Shown piece by piece: positions 1-6,085 of a stretch of DNA of 8,733 bases. Below the pieces are notes generated by a model that made no database searches, was not told where the DNA came from, and saw nothing but the letters and a program-made list of their open reading frames with translations. Made by a program: the position numbers and the translations under genes. Source of the DNA: JAYTQQ01 sp043746635 (GTDB taxonomy: Bacteria > Bdellovibrionota > Bdellovibrionia > Bdellovibrionales > JAMPXM01); the NCBI GenBank assembly GCA_043746635.1, contig JAYTQQ010000188.1, forward strand, positions 1 through 8,733, in the 5' to 3' direction. Numbering within the stretch: the stretch's first letter is position 1; each line of letters opens with the position of its first letter.

Positions 1-1842
1 GTTTTTCAAGTCAGATATAATATTTTTGAGACTCTTAAATTTTTGGTCCGCCGTAAAATTCACGTTTTCGTCAAGGCTCGCGGTCAAGAACAATGCCTGC
101 ACTTTACTGAGCCGAAGGCCTTCGTCGGTTGCTTTGGCAAGACCCACGAAGGGAGCTAGTTTCGCAAGCCATTCTTCAGGCAAAATTCCGAGTGAGCCAT
201 CGTCGAGCGTAATCATGCGCTGACCTGATTTCAGAGCTTGCAGGAGCTGTGGTAAGTGCAAAATCTTTTGGTCAAACTTGATGTCGGCATTAACGTCAAA
301 CCAATCAACTCCCGACGTGACATTGATCTGGTAATCTGTGCCGTTGCGAATCTTTTGTTGCTTCGCAAATACTTGCCAACCCAGAGCTAAAAACTTCTCG
401 ACCGCCGGTAAAAATTTGGTACTCGTAAAAAGTGCCTGAATCGCAATATCTTCGGATTCAATACGGCTCATTTCGAAAACGAGATCGAGACATTTTCGTT
501 CGAATTCGAGGTCACGAATAATTTTTTCACGTTTTGAAATATTGTAAATGAACCGCCCGTTGTTCGCGTCGGCAACTTCTCCGTTGTAGTCGAAGCTCAT
601 CTTTGCCGCAAACGATCCTCTATTTTTGCTTGCCTCAAAAGAAATGCGGGGCACAGGTTCGACTCCGCTATTCTCTTTCATTTCGACTTCGTGCGGAAGC
701 TCGATCGGAATCTTTGAATGAGACTGATTCCAAAAATAATGCAGAAAAGATTCGAGTTCGGCCTCGGCAATCGGCAAAGCGCGAGATTTGACGAGTTCAT
801 GCCAAACCACGTGTTCGCTTAAGTCAGATCTCGCGATAGAGTTTTCGAAAATGACAAAATGCTCGAGCGCGCTGAGAACATCAGTGATAGGACGCGAATC
901 ACCCTGCTCGTTCACGAGCGAACCGTGTAAAAGATAGCCTGCCTCTGATTTTCTTAAGTTCAATTGAAAAGTCCAAAGATTTTTTTCATATTCAAATGAA
1001 GCCAAATTTGGAGCGTCGTAAAAGCCGTGGTAACGGGCGCTCTCTCCTTTGAGTTGAAAGAGTTTGCCGGCGTCCGAGATTTTTCTCAAGATCGAATCGG
1101 CATGCCCACTCGTGAGCGTGAGACTATTAATTTTCGTTTGGTTCGCGTTGCCGCTATAGAAGCTCGTGATAATTTCAGTTCGTCCAATGAGGTCCCAAAG
1201 AAATTCGCGTTCGGTAGGCTCGTCATAGAACTGAATCTTGCTGTGACTGAGCTCTGCCATTTTGAGAGCGCCGAGAGATCCATTTTTGAGTCTCATCTGA
1301 ACGTAAAGATGAAGTTGAATCTGATTGCGATCGATACTACTCGGAATATTAATCGCGTACATCCCCGCACGTGGGCTTGAGTTGCGATCACTCGTTGAAG
1401 CCTTTGCCGGCTTCTTATTTTTATAACTGAGTTCGCGATCGATCTTGCGTTGAATTTGCTGAAGCATCTCTTGCCAGCGCGGAGATTCTTGTTCTTCGTC
1501 AGAAGAATCAGGCGTCACATCTCGCACGAGCTTTTGTTGGCCCATCAGGCTAGGTAAAAGTCTTAGGCGATCAGCTTCGAGAATCGAGGCCCATAAATGT
1601 TTGCAGTTAAAATTCGATTCGAAGTAGGGGCAAGTGCAATCGAGGCCGAATTCTTGCGAGTCTTCGTCGTAGCTAATATTTGAATAGTAGGTTTCTTCTC
1701 CGGCAACTTTGAAGTTTGCGGCAGCGTCGCTTCGACTATTGAGTTTTGCGCGGTCTTCGAGAAAATAATCGCGACCCCGCACTCGAATTGGAGATTCAAA
1801 CTCTTCTTTTAGCAAATTTGCTAGACACATTTCAGAATTCAT
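1..1842 (-). CDS. SWIM zinc-finger SNF2-family helicase/ATPase, N-terminal part (cut by window start)
   Basis: This frame stays open for 614 codons from ATG 1842-1840 to the window edge, where the gene continues. A SWIM zinc-binding motif lies near the N-terminus: C69-x-C71, then C80-x-H82 (FGLDCTCPY ... NCKHLW). Near residues 485-575 it matches the bacterial SNF2-associated region: GWQVF at about 488-492, SGVDWFDV near 507-514, and LDDGSLGILPEEWL around 547-560. In this family that block directly precedes the DEAD/DEAH-like SNF2 ATPase and helicase-C domains, which should lie beyond position 1. The family consists of Swi2/Snf2 double-stranded DNA translocases; the cellular role of bacterial SWIM-containing members is largely unknown. 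The start is supported by an AAGGA ribosome site. The residues between the two regions (about 110-480) are not recognisable. Identity of the family is seen in the motifs; the helicase core is inferred. Confidence 0.9.
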   Translation of the reverse strand, partial: MNSEMCLANLLKEEFESPIRVRGRDYFLEDRAKLNSRSDAAANFKVAGEETYYSNISYDEDSQEFGLDCTCPYFESNFNCKHLWASILEADRLRLLPSLMGQQKLVRDVTPDSSDEEQESPRWQEMLQQIQRKIDRELSYKNKKPAKASTSDRNSSPRAGMYAINIPSSIDRNQIQLHLYVQMRLKNGSLGALKMAELSHSKIQFYDEPTEREFLWDLIGRTEIITSFYSGNANQTKINSLTLTSGHADSILRKISDAGKLFQLKGESARYHGFYDAPNLASFEYEKNLWTFQLNLRKSEAGYLLHGSLVNEQGDSRPITDVLSALEHFVIFENSIARSDLSEHVVWHELVKSRALPIAEAELESFLHYFWNQSHSKIPIELPHEVEMKENSGVEPVPRISFEASKNRGSFAAKMSFDYNGEVADANNGRFIYNISKREKIIRDLEFERKCLDLVFEMSRIESEDIAIQALFTSTKFLPAVEKFLALGWQVFAKQQKIRNGTDYQINVTSGVDWFDVNADIKFDQKILHLPQLLQALKSGQRMITLDDGSLGILPEEWLAKLAPFVGLAKATDEGLRLSKVQALFLTASLDENVNFTADQKFKSLKNIISDLKN

Positions 1843-1847
1843 TTCGT

Positions 1848-1852
1848 TCCTT
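1848..1852 (-). promoter_or_regulatory. Ribosome binding site for the SWIM/SNF2 gene
   Basis: AAGGA on the minus strand lies 5 nt upstream of ATG 1842. It settles the start, because the same frame is open for some distance further upstream. Confidence 0.65.
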
Positions 1853-2047
1853 AAGAGCAGTTTCGATGCCGAGTCGGTCGTCGTATATACTTGTAATAAA
1901 CTTTCGAGAAGAGCGGGTTCCGAATCTGAAGACCAGATATGATAGCAAATCCTTGTCGGTATGCCTAGGGTTAACTCTGGCAAATCGGGCTTACGTGCGC
2001 AAAAGCCGAGCAGATGAGATGAAAATGCTTTGTCTGAGTGTCCATTC

Positions 2048-2080
2048 ACTTCAGATACTGAAGTCGGTTTCGGACTTCAG
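2048..2080. repeat. Nested, mutually exclusive hairpins (ACTTCAG / CTGAAGT / ACTTCAG)
   Basis: ACTTCAG at 2048-2054 can pair with CTGAAGT at 2058-2064 (3-nt loop). The same middle arm, extended to CTGAAGTC at 2058-2065, can pair with GACTTCAG at 2073-2080 (7-nt loop, 8 perfect base pairs). Only one of the two can form in one RNA. On the plus strand the second hairpin is followed by TTTACG, which is too short a T-run for a clear intrinsic terminator. The arrangement is seen directly; any switching role is inference. Confidence 0.5.
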
Positions 2081-2403
2081 TTTACGCCGATCAGTTTTGT
2101 TTGGAGCTTGGTGGTAAGATCACCTGAATTTCAAGAACAAAGCAAATTTAATAGCTTTGCCTCAGTTAATTTCATTTACGCTCTCTAGCGAATGCCGGTT
2201 ATCAGTAACAGACGATTCATAATTCTTCTTTTTGTTATTTCTCAGAACTTCGTCGAGCAGTATACCACGTCGGTTGTGATTCTGATGGGTCAAATTGTCG
2301 CGATCGGGGCTAAAAAGCGCGTTTTTTGAAATCCGAAAGCTTTCAATTCAATTTGAAGCTGGCATACCCTTGCAATTCATTTCCTTGTCTTACAAACACA
2401 CAC

Positions 2404-2409
2404 AAGGAG
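2404..2409 (+). promoter_or_regulatory. Ribosome binding site fixing the csbD start
   Basis: AAGGAG lies 6 nt before ATG 2416. The same frame is open from 2326, but no Shine-Dalgarno precedes that ATG, and the CsbD family normally begins as this shorter form does. Confidence 0.8.
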
Positions 2410-2415
2410 AAATTC

Positions 2416-2700
2416 ATGTTTGATAGCTTAGAACTCAAAGGAAAATGGAAAGAAGTGAAAGGCGAGATCACAAAAAAATGGGGCAAACTCACGGATGACG
2501 ATTTAGAGAAAACAAAAGGCAATTTCTCATCGCTCGTAGGTCTTGTCGAACAAAAGCTTGGGATGAAAAAACAGGAGGCAACTGATCAGCTTACCCAAAT
2601 CGGCAACCGATACAAAGCTGATGCTCAAGCTGCCGGTAAAGGTCTCGTTAATAAGGCGAACCAAAAAATCGACAAACAAAAAGATAAACTAAAAAATTAA
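2416..2700 (+). CDS. CsbD-family stress-response protein
   Basis: This encodes a 94-residue, lysine-rich, soluble protein that is helical by composition. It opens with the CsbD-type pattern: LKGKWKEVKGEITKKWGKLT at residues 5-24, then DDDLEKTKGN. The core repeats short amphipathic segments, and the tail (about 55-94) is very rich in Lys, Gln and Ala. CsbD and YjbJ proteins are small, abundant general-stress proteins (sigma-B controlled in Bacillus, stationary-phase in enterics) of unknown biochemical activity. The start was chosen by the strong AAGGAG site. A longer ATG at 2326 would add 30 residues not typical of the family. The gene is monocistronic or is followed only by a possible tiny hydrophobic frame; the next real gene runs toward it on the other strand. 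Confidence 0.85.
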   Translation: MFDSLELKGKWKEVKGEITKKWGKLTDDDLEKTKGNFSSLVGLVEQKLGMKKQEATDQLTQIGNRYKADAQAAGKGLVNKANQKIDKQKDKLKN

Positions 2701-2706
2701 TTTTGG

Positions 2707-2781
2707 AGTAAGCGCACGGTGCTGATTGGCTTTGGCTGGAAAGTTTTTTGGTTAAGTCTGTTAGCGATCGTGGCGCTTACT
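2707..2781 (+). repeat. Inverted repeat AGTAAGCGC/GCGCTTACT after csbD
   Basis: The 9-nt arms at 2707-2715 and 2773-2781 are perfectly complementary. They extend to ACG/CGT pairing with one bulged G, and enclose about 50 nt. The right arm runs into TTTTATTCTT, so on the plus strand it could act as a csbD terminator, although such a long loop is unusual. The arms also bracket most of the small frame at 2719-2823. Confidence 0.4.
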
Positions 2782-2823
2782 TTTATTCTTAGAGCCTCAG
2801 GTTGCAACATTTTGATACTGTAA
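2719..2823 (+). CDS. Possible tiny single-span membrane peptide (34 aa, GTG start)
   Basis: This frame follows csbD in the same register after its TAA. With GTG 2719 as start it encodes 34 residues dominated by one hydrophobic segment (VFWLSLLAIVALTFILR, residues 9-25). A GGAG lies 10 nt upstream, inside the left arm of the inverted repeat. Its last 27 nt overlap the end of the convergent DUF4267-like gene. No family is recognised. It may be a real small membrane protein, a remnant, or chance hydrophobicity in non-coding DNA. Confidence is low. Confidence 0.22.
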   Translation: MLIGFGWKVFWLSLLAIVALTFILRASGCNILIL

Positions 2824-3174
2824 CAGCCAAATTCCGTATCCAATAATAAAAAAAGTTGCGAGTAAGTGAAGATAAGACGCAAGTTTTGACCCGTAAATAC
2901 GAGTTAATAGGAAATCGCAAGAACTGACGATCGCCGTGAAAAAACATACGAATGCGAGCGCTTGGCGGTCGTCTCTCCAAAATAAGAATAATAAAACCAG
3001 GCCGATAAAAATATCTCTCGCTCCGCAAGCCCTCACATAGTGAGTCTCTTTGCCAGTGGCTTTAATTCCAAAATATTTTGAGGCCATCTCTGGAGTTAAG
3101 AGTGCGCCCAAGCCGATCAGGCATGCGCCCACTCCAATGAGGGGTATCAGAAAATAGAAAAGATGATTTTGCAT
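2797..3174 (-). CDS. DUF4267-like small integral membrane protein
   Basis: This encodes 125 residues with about four hydrophobic spans: roughly 5-26, 55-67, 72-90 and 101-119. The pattern R48-A-C-G-A-R53-D54 after a first span ending in a phenylalanine-glycine motif (KYFGI) matches DUF4267-type membrane proteins, which carry a similar R-x-x-G-x-R-D sequence before the second span. Function is unknown; it is likely in the inner membrane. There is no good Shine-Dalgarno: the nearest AGGG is 13 nt from ATG 3174. A weak -35/-10 pair sits so close to the start that the transcript may be nearly leaderless. It is convergent with csbD, and its 3' end overlaps the possible tiny frame there. The gene looks intact. 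Confidence 0.75.
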   Translation of the reverse strand: MQNHLFYFLIPLIGVGACLIGLGALLTPEMASKYFGIKATGKETHYVRACGARDIFIGLVLLFLFWRDDRQALAFVCFFTAIVSSCDFLLTRIYGSKLASYLHLLATFFIIGYGIWLLQYQNVAT

Positions 3175-3181
3175 TCTAAGA

Positions 3182-3210
3182 TTTTAACCCTAAATTGAAC
3201 TTAACATCAA
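3182..3210 (-). promoter_or_regulatory. Candidate promoter of the DUF4267-like gene
   Basis: TTGATG (3210-3205), a 17-nt spacer and TTAAAA (3187-3182) read toward the gene. The -10 box ends 7 nt before ATG 3174, so transcription would begin at or next to the start codon. The -10 box matches consensus only in part. Confidence 0.3.
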
Positions 3211-3485
3211 ACTTTTCTTTTTGATTGAAATTTTCCGACCTTGATCTTTCGAAATCTTGTTTTCAAAGAACTTGTAAAATTCAAACCTTTGAAATGGGGC
3301 ATGGAGTGCGGGCGTTTAGCGAGAGCCCCTGTTTGATATTCAAGGGATTGGCTTTTAGTCAAGCAACGTGACGCAATTTTCATTGTCCACGCCCATACTC
3401 TCCAGAAAGATATATTGACGATACGGCCTTTTGTTTTCTGCTCTTGAAAGAGGTTAACGAAAAAGCGGGTGAGACGAAGAATTGC

Positions 3486-3528
3486 TTAAGAATACGAATG
3501 ATGTTGAACCGCAAAAGCGTATTCCTAA
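3486..3528 (-). terminator. Hairpin just after the YqjE-like gene
   Basis: GAATACG (3490-3496) pairs with CGTATTC (3518-3524). After one mismatch, TTA (3486-3488) pairs with TAA (3526-3528). The loop is 21 nt. It begins 7 nt past the stop of the minus-strand gene. There is no clear T-run after it, so it may be a transcript-end stabiliser and not an intrinsic terminator. Confidence 0.3.
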
Positions 3529-3535
3529 AAAGATC

Positions 3536-3895
3536 TTATTTGCCTTCGGTAGAGAAGTATTTTTCTGCGCCCGAAACTTTGTACCAGTTCTTCTCCGAAA
3601 AAAAGAACATCAGAAAACTGATGGGTACTAAAAACATCAGTAGAAATGCAGAGAACAGAATTAAAAGCCGGAAATGTTGATCGTCAATCGGAAGTAGCCA
3701 AACTCCGGTCGCGATGGATCCTACGAAGCCTACAATCATTAGCTGAAAAAACGAAAAGATAATAAATGCAAAAAGCAAACTCTTGCGTGCGGCCTGTAGA
3801 GTTTTGAGATAAATAATAATGGCTTTCTTCTTTGCTTTATCAAAAGCAAACTTTAAAAAAACCTGTTTAAGAATGAAAAATAGAAAATTCTTCAT
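3536..3895 (-). CDS. YqjE-like (DUF1469-type) two-span membrane protein
   Basis: This encodes 119 residues. A basic, helical N-terminus (about 1-38, with AKKKA at 21-25) is followed by two long hydrophobic spans, near 40-67 and 76-99, and a short polar C-terminal tail. Size, topology and position directly behind a DUF883/YqjD-like gene match YqjE, the small inner-membrane partner in the enteric yqjCDEK cluster. Direct sequence motifs are weak, so the call leans on topology and context. The start ATG overlaps the stop of the upstream gene in an ATGA arrangement (3892-3895), so the two are translationally coupled. The role is likely structural at the inner membrane in stationary phase or stress, by analogy only. 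Confidence 0.6.
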   Translation of the reverse strand: MKNFLFFILKQVFLKFAFDKAKKKAIIIYLKTLQAARKSLLFAFIIFSFFQLMIVGFVGSIATGVWLLPIDDQHFRLLILFSAFLLMFLVPISFLMFFFSEKNWYKVSGAEKYFSTEGK

Positions 3896-4206
3896 TCAAC
3901 TTTTGTTTTTTTTGTTTGAGCAAAAAATGATCCTAAAACAAAAGCAAAAAATCCTACGATTGCGATCACCAGCCACGGGTTTTCTTTAAGCTTTGCTTCG
4001 GCCGCCTCTTTTTTATTCGTCACTTCTTTTTCGATATTGTCTTGAATATCGGCGAGGTGAGGCCGTAAAGTCTCAAATGCTTTCTTAATTTCACTGAAAT
4101 CGTTTTCGAGAATTCCCTTAAAATCTTTCGCCGTGCTTTCGCCGACACTCTCCAGTTTTTCGATAGCTTCTGACAGTGAGTTTGGCGATTGTTTTTTGCT
4201 TGGCAT
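3892..4206 (-). CDS. DUF883 (YqjD/ElaB-like) membrane-anchored protein
   Basis: This encodes 104 residues. A polar, highly charged helical region (about 10-75, probably coiled-coil) leads to a C-terminal span, NPWLVIAIVGFFAFVLGSFF at 76-95, then a short basic tail (AQTKKTKVE). The Asn-Pro-Trp entry to a terminal membrane helix is the hallmark of DUF883/YqjD/ElaB proteins. In E. coli these are stationary-phase inner-membrane proteins that associate with ribosomes. The start at ATG 4206 has a strong AAGGAG site 8 nt upstream. The stop overlaps the start of the YqjE-like gene (ATGA), giving a two-gene operon. The ribosome-tethering role is known for the E. coli relatives and only inferred here. 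Confidence 0.8.
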   Translation of the reverse strand: MPSKKQSPNSLSEAIEKLESVGESTAKDFKGILENDFSEIKKAFETLRPHLADIQDNIEKEVTNKKEAAEAKLKENPWLVIAIVGFFAFVLGSFFAQTKKTKVE

Positions 4207-4214
4207 ATTGAAGA

Positions 4215-4220
4215 CTCCTT
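4215..4220 (-). promoter_or_regulatory. Ribosome binding site of the DUF883 gene
   Basis: AAGGAG on the minus strand lies 8 nt upstream of ATG 4206. It is the strongest Shine-Dalgarno on that strand here and also serves the coupled second gene. Confidence 0.75.
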
Positions 4221-4420
4221 ATCTTTCTTCTCGGGAGATCAAGTTTGAGACTGTAAAAAGAAGAGATAAATTCGATTCGCAACGCGAACATTACTTCTAG
4301 CAAATAGCTCAGTTCGACTTTAGGCCAGTGTATTCTCCCAACACTCGTTGATGGCTGGATACCGAAGTGAACCACATGACTTCGCAAGCGCCGAAACCTG
4401 TATCGTTTCGAACGAGCGAG

Positions 4421-4621
4421 CTTTTCAATCGTCCACCGGTTTCCGGAATGGCCTTCGTGGACTTTTTTGGAAGAAACCAAATATTTTAGGTGGCTCATCC
4501 CATTTCGATTATTGTAGCTTGCCACCGAGTGATTGGCGCAAATGGAACTCGTATGGGCTATGGTCGGCGGGCCAGTAGTTGTTTTGAGCGAACGGGACTT
4601 TATGCCCTGGACAAGAATGAA
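4421..4621 (+). pseudogene. Decayed O6-alkylguanine-DNA alkyltransferase (MGMT/Ogt) remnant
   Basis: In the frame entered at 4490 the sequence reads VAHPISIIVACHRVIGANGT followed by RMGYG. This is the unmistakable active-site block of methylated-DNA--cysteine methyltransferases (family pattern NPI-x-I-I-V-PCHRVIG-x-x-G-x-L-x-GY). The suicide cysteine (codon 4520-4522) survives, but the preceding proline is alanine. Upstream in the same frame, SGMAFVDFFGRNQIF at 4442-4486 aligns with the family's helix leading to G-R-P-x-A-x-R-A-V, and then hits TAG at 4487-4489. About five codons normally found between that helix and the active-site block are missing. Downstream, the glycine-rich GGGL segment and the terminal leucines are scrambled (GRRASSC), which suggests a further frameshift. 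No N-terminal domain or start is visible. The remnant lies between the DUF883 promoter region and the kinase gene. Confidence 0.75.
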
Positions 4622-4812
4622 AAGCTAGCAAGAAAAGCTACTAAGAAAAGTGACTCACTATTATATTGGCTCCTATATTGAAAAAATGGAGCGGCCCTAT
4701 AAACCAAATCGGCCAATGCTCATTTTTTTGGAGAAGACTTCAATAAAAAATTCTGATAAAAATTTGGAGTGCTCGAAAGTTGATAAAGCAGAGAATTCAT
4801 TGAGTTTAAAAA
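4622..4812. other. AT-rich gap before the kinase gene; no supported gene
   Basis: A frame open through 4686-4847 encodes a lysine-rich sequence with no recognisable family and no ribosome site, and its end overlaps the kinase start in another frame. A TTGATA at 4780-4785 is a possible -35 box for the kinase, but no good -10 box lies at the right distance. Confidence 0.4.
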
Positions 4813-5904
4813 ATGTTCAAGAACGTTTTGAAAATGTTAAAAACTAAAAAGCGTGAAGCCGACTTCAGTGTTCTTGCCGAAGCTTTGCCCCAAATCGTAT
4901 GGACCGCTAATGCTGCCGGTAAACTCAACTATACGAACGCGAGATGGCTTGAATATTCTGGTTCAGATGATCCAGCCGCTTGGATTCAGTTTGTTCATCC
5001 CGATGACGTTGAGAGGGTTGGCGAAATCTGGAAAAATTGCGTACGCAATAGAACAAATTATGAGACCGAGTTACGGCTTCTAAGAAAGCATGACCTCATT
5101 TTTCGCTGGCACATTGTTCGAGCGGTTCCGATAGAGAATAAAAACGACCACAGGATCCATTGGATCGGGACAAACACTGACACTCACGACCAGAAAATAT
5201 TTATTCAGTCGCTTGAGAAAGAACGGGAGCTGCGAGACCGTTTTGTTGCGACTCTCACTCATGATTTAAGATCTCCTTTGTCGGCTGCGAAAATGAGTGC
5301 AGAACTTATATTGAGACGCCTCGGTGACGCCGGTCTTGTTGAGAAAAATGCGAAACGTGTGGTATCTGCCGTAAACCGCGCCGACGGAATGATTCGCGAC
5401 CTTCTCGACGCAAATTTGATTCGCGCTGGCGGTGTCCTCGCGATCGAACCTGAAGAATGTGACATTGCATTGATCGCACGCGAAGCGATCGATGAAATGA
5501 TTTCGGTTCACGGAGAAAGATTTGATTTCATTTGCGACGTAAAGATCGTCGCGAAGGTTGATGGCGAGGCTATTAAACGAATGATCGAAAAAGTCTGTCA
5601 TAACTCTGCCAAATATGGCAACCACGAAACCGAGATCAGTGTTTCGGTGCGAGACAATCAAAAAACTTTTCTCATTAAAATCCATAATTTTGGTAAAGCT
5701 CTCAGTGAACAAGATCAAAAGTATTTGTTAAATCCTTCAGAACTCGACGACTTTTCACGAGTCACAGCGAGTCTTGGCTGGGGACTTGGACTGCTGATCG
5801 TTAAAGGAGCCGTCGACGCACATAAAGGACAACTTCATTTGATAAGTAATGATATCGACGGAACTCAGTTTACGATCGAGATTCCAAAATCAATAGAAAA
5901 TTAA
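4813..5904 (+). CDS. Soluble PAS-domain sensor histidine kinase
   Basis: This encodes 363 residues with no membrane segment, so a cytoplasmic sensor is likely. A PAS fold of the PAS_3 type spans about 18-128 (LPQIVWTANAAGKLNYTNARW at the start, then FVHPDDVERV and WIGTNTD). A short linker helix (129-143) leads into HisKA, where H150 in TLTHDLRSPL is the phosphoacceptor. The ATP-binding domain follows at about 245-360. Its N-box is shortened (KVCHNSAKYG, N264), its G1 box is divergent (IHNFGKALSEQD, with Asn where Asp is usual), and its G2 box is clear (GWGLGLLIVKGAVDAHKG, 322-339). The Asn-containing G1 variant occurs in other PAS kinases, so activity is plausible. There is no strong Shine-Dalgarno before ATG 4813, and ATG 4834 is an alternative start. 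The partner may be one of the receivers downstream; no output domain is fused. Confidence 0.9.
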   Translation: MFKNVLKMLKTKKREADFSVLAEALPQIVWTANAAGKLNYTNARWLEYSGSDDPAAWIQFVHPDDVERVGEIWKNCVRNRTNYETELRLLRKHDLIFRWHIVRAVPIENKNDHRIHWIGTNTDTHDQKIFIQSLEKERELRDRFVATLTHDLRSPLSAAKMSAELILRRLGDAGLVEKNAKRVVSAVNRADGMIRDLLDANLIRAGGVLAIEPEECDIALIAREAIDEMISVHGERFDFICDVKIVAKVDGEAIKRMIEKVCHNSAKYGNHETEISVSVRDNQKTFLIKIHNFGKALSEQDQKYLLNPSELDDFSRVTASLGWGLGLLIVKGAVDAHKGQLHLISNDIDGTQFTIEIPKSIEN

Positions 5905-5933
5905 GCCGCAGATTTATGATTGAGTCGAGCTTG

Positions 5934-5970
5934 TCGGCCTCAAGCTTATGACATGACTAGGCTTGGCCGA
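5934..5970. repeat. Bulged hairpin in the convergent gap after the kinase gene
   Basis: TCGGCC (5934-5939) pairs with GGCCGA (5965-5970). After a 2-nt bulge, AAGC (5942-5945) pairs with GCTT (5961-5964), closing a 15-nt loop. A competing hairpin, AGCTTG (5928-5933) with CAAGCT (5941-5946), shares bases with it. Neither has a T-run on either strand, so a role in ending transcripts from both sides is only possible, not shown. Confidence 0.35.
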
Positions 5971-6085
5971 AAATAGATTTGCCACTGAAACTGTATCCGA
6001 ATTGCCTCTCCAGAAATATTTTAAGGAGCGCCGTCATCGAAACGGCTAAAATAAATCCGAGGCCGCCCCAAAGCCGGCCCTGGAC
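5957..6085 (-). pseudogene. Hydrophobic in-frame extension after the receiver stop; possible AI-2E-transporter-like remnant
   Basis: Directly after the TAA of the minus-strand receiver gene, the same frame continues for 42 codons to TAG 5959-5957. Residues 5-26 read LWGGLGFILAVSMTALLKIF followed by LE. This resembles the last membrane helix of AI-2E transporter/PerM-family proteins, which typically end with a Gly-rich hydrophobic stretch, a small-residue turn and an L-K-I-hydrophobic exit. No start codon or ribosome site is clear; ATG 6037-6035 is internal. It could be the 3' scrap of a lost transporter gene or chance. The likeness is by eye only. Confidence 0.35.

Larger units (their letters stand above)
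1843..2415. other. Intergenic region between the SNF2 gene and csbD; no convincing gene
   Basis: This stretch of more than 550 bases separates two divergent genes. Open frames here have no recognisable family motif and no good ribosome site. It holds a nested hairpin set at 2048-2080, a weaker inverted repeat CAAAGC/GCTTTG at 2138-2159, and an imperfect 21-bp dyad at 2339-2359 just ahead of the csbD leader. Promoters for both flanking genes must lie here, but none matches the sigma-70 consensus well enough to place. Confidence 0.5.
3175..3535. other. Gene-free stretch between the DUF4267-like and YqjE-like genes
   Basis: No frame here has family motifs. It contains the inverted repeat TTTCAAAG (3261-3268) / CTTTGAAA (3287-3294). 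The second arm could instead pair with TTCAAGG (3340-3346) around a GGGGC/GCCCC stem (3296-3300 / 3325-3329). A hairpin at 3486-3528 also lies here. A 13-codon frame on the minus strand (ATG 3396) has a GGAG before it but cannot be supported as a gene. Confidence 0.45.

Noticed and set aside
1746..2117. Plus-strand open frame of 123 codons
   Set aside because: Its first part is antisense to the SNF2 gene, it has no ribosome site, and its translation shows no family motif.
2304..2328. GCGCG followed by a T-run, terminator-like
   Set aside because: There is no stem of useful length before the T-run, and no gene ends nearby on that strand.
2360..2373. Sigma-54-like promoter TGGCA...TTGC upstream of csbD
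   Set aside because: The GG-to-GC distance is one base shorter than the strict spacing sigma-54 needs, so the match is most likely chance.
3355..3396. 13-codon leader peptide (ATG after GGAG) on the minus strand
   Set aside because: It is short enough to be chance, and no attenuator or downstream gene linkage can be shown.
3444..3680. Plus-strand open frame of 78 codons
   Set aside because: It runs antisense through the YqjE-like gene, which has better evidence from topology and translational coupling.
4118..4525. Minus-strand open frame of 135 codons
   Set aside because: It overlaps the DUF883 gene in another frame and lies opposite the alkyltransferase remnant; it has no motifs of its own.
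5266..5718. Minus-strand open frame of 150 codons inside the kinase gene
   Set aside because: It is an antisense shadow of the clearly coding histidine kinase.
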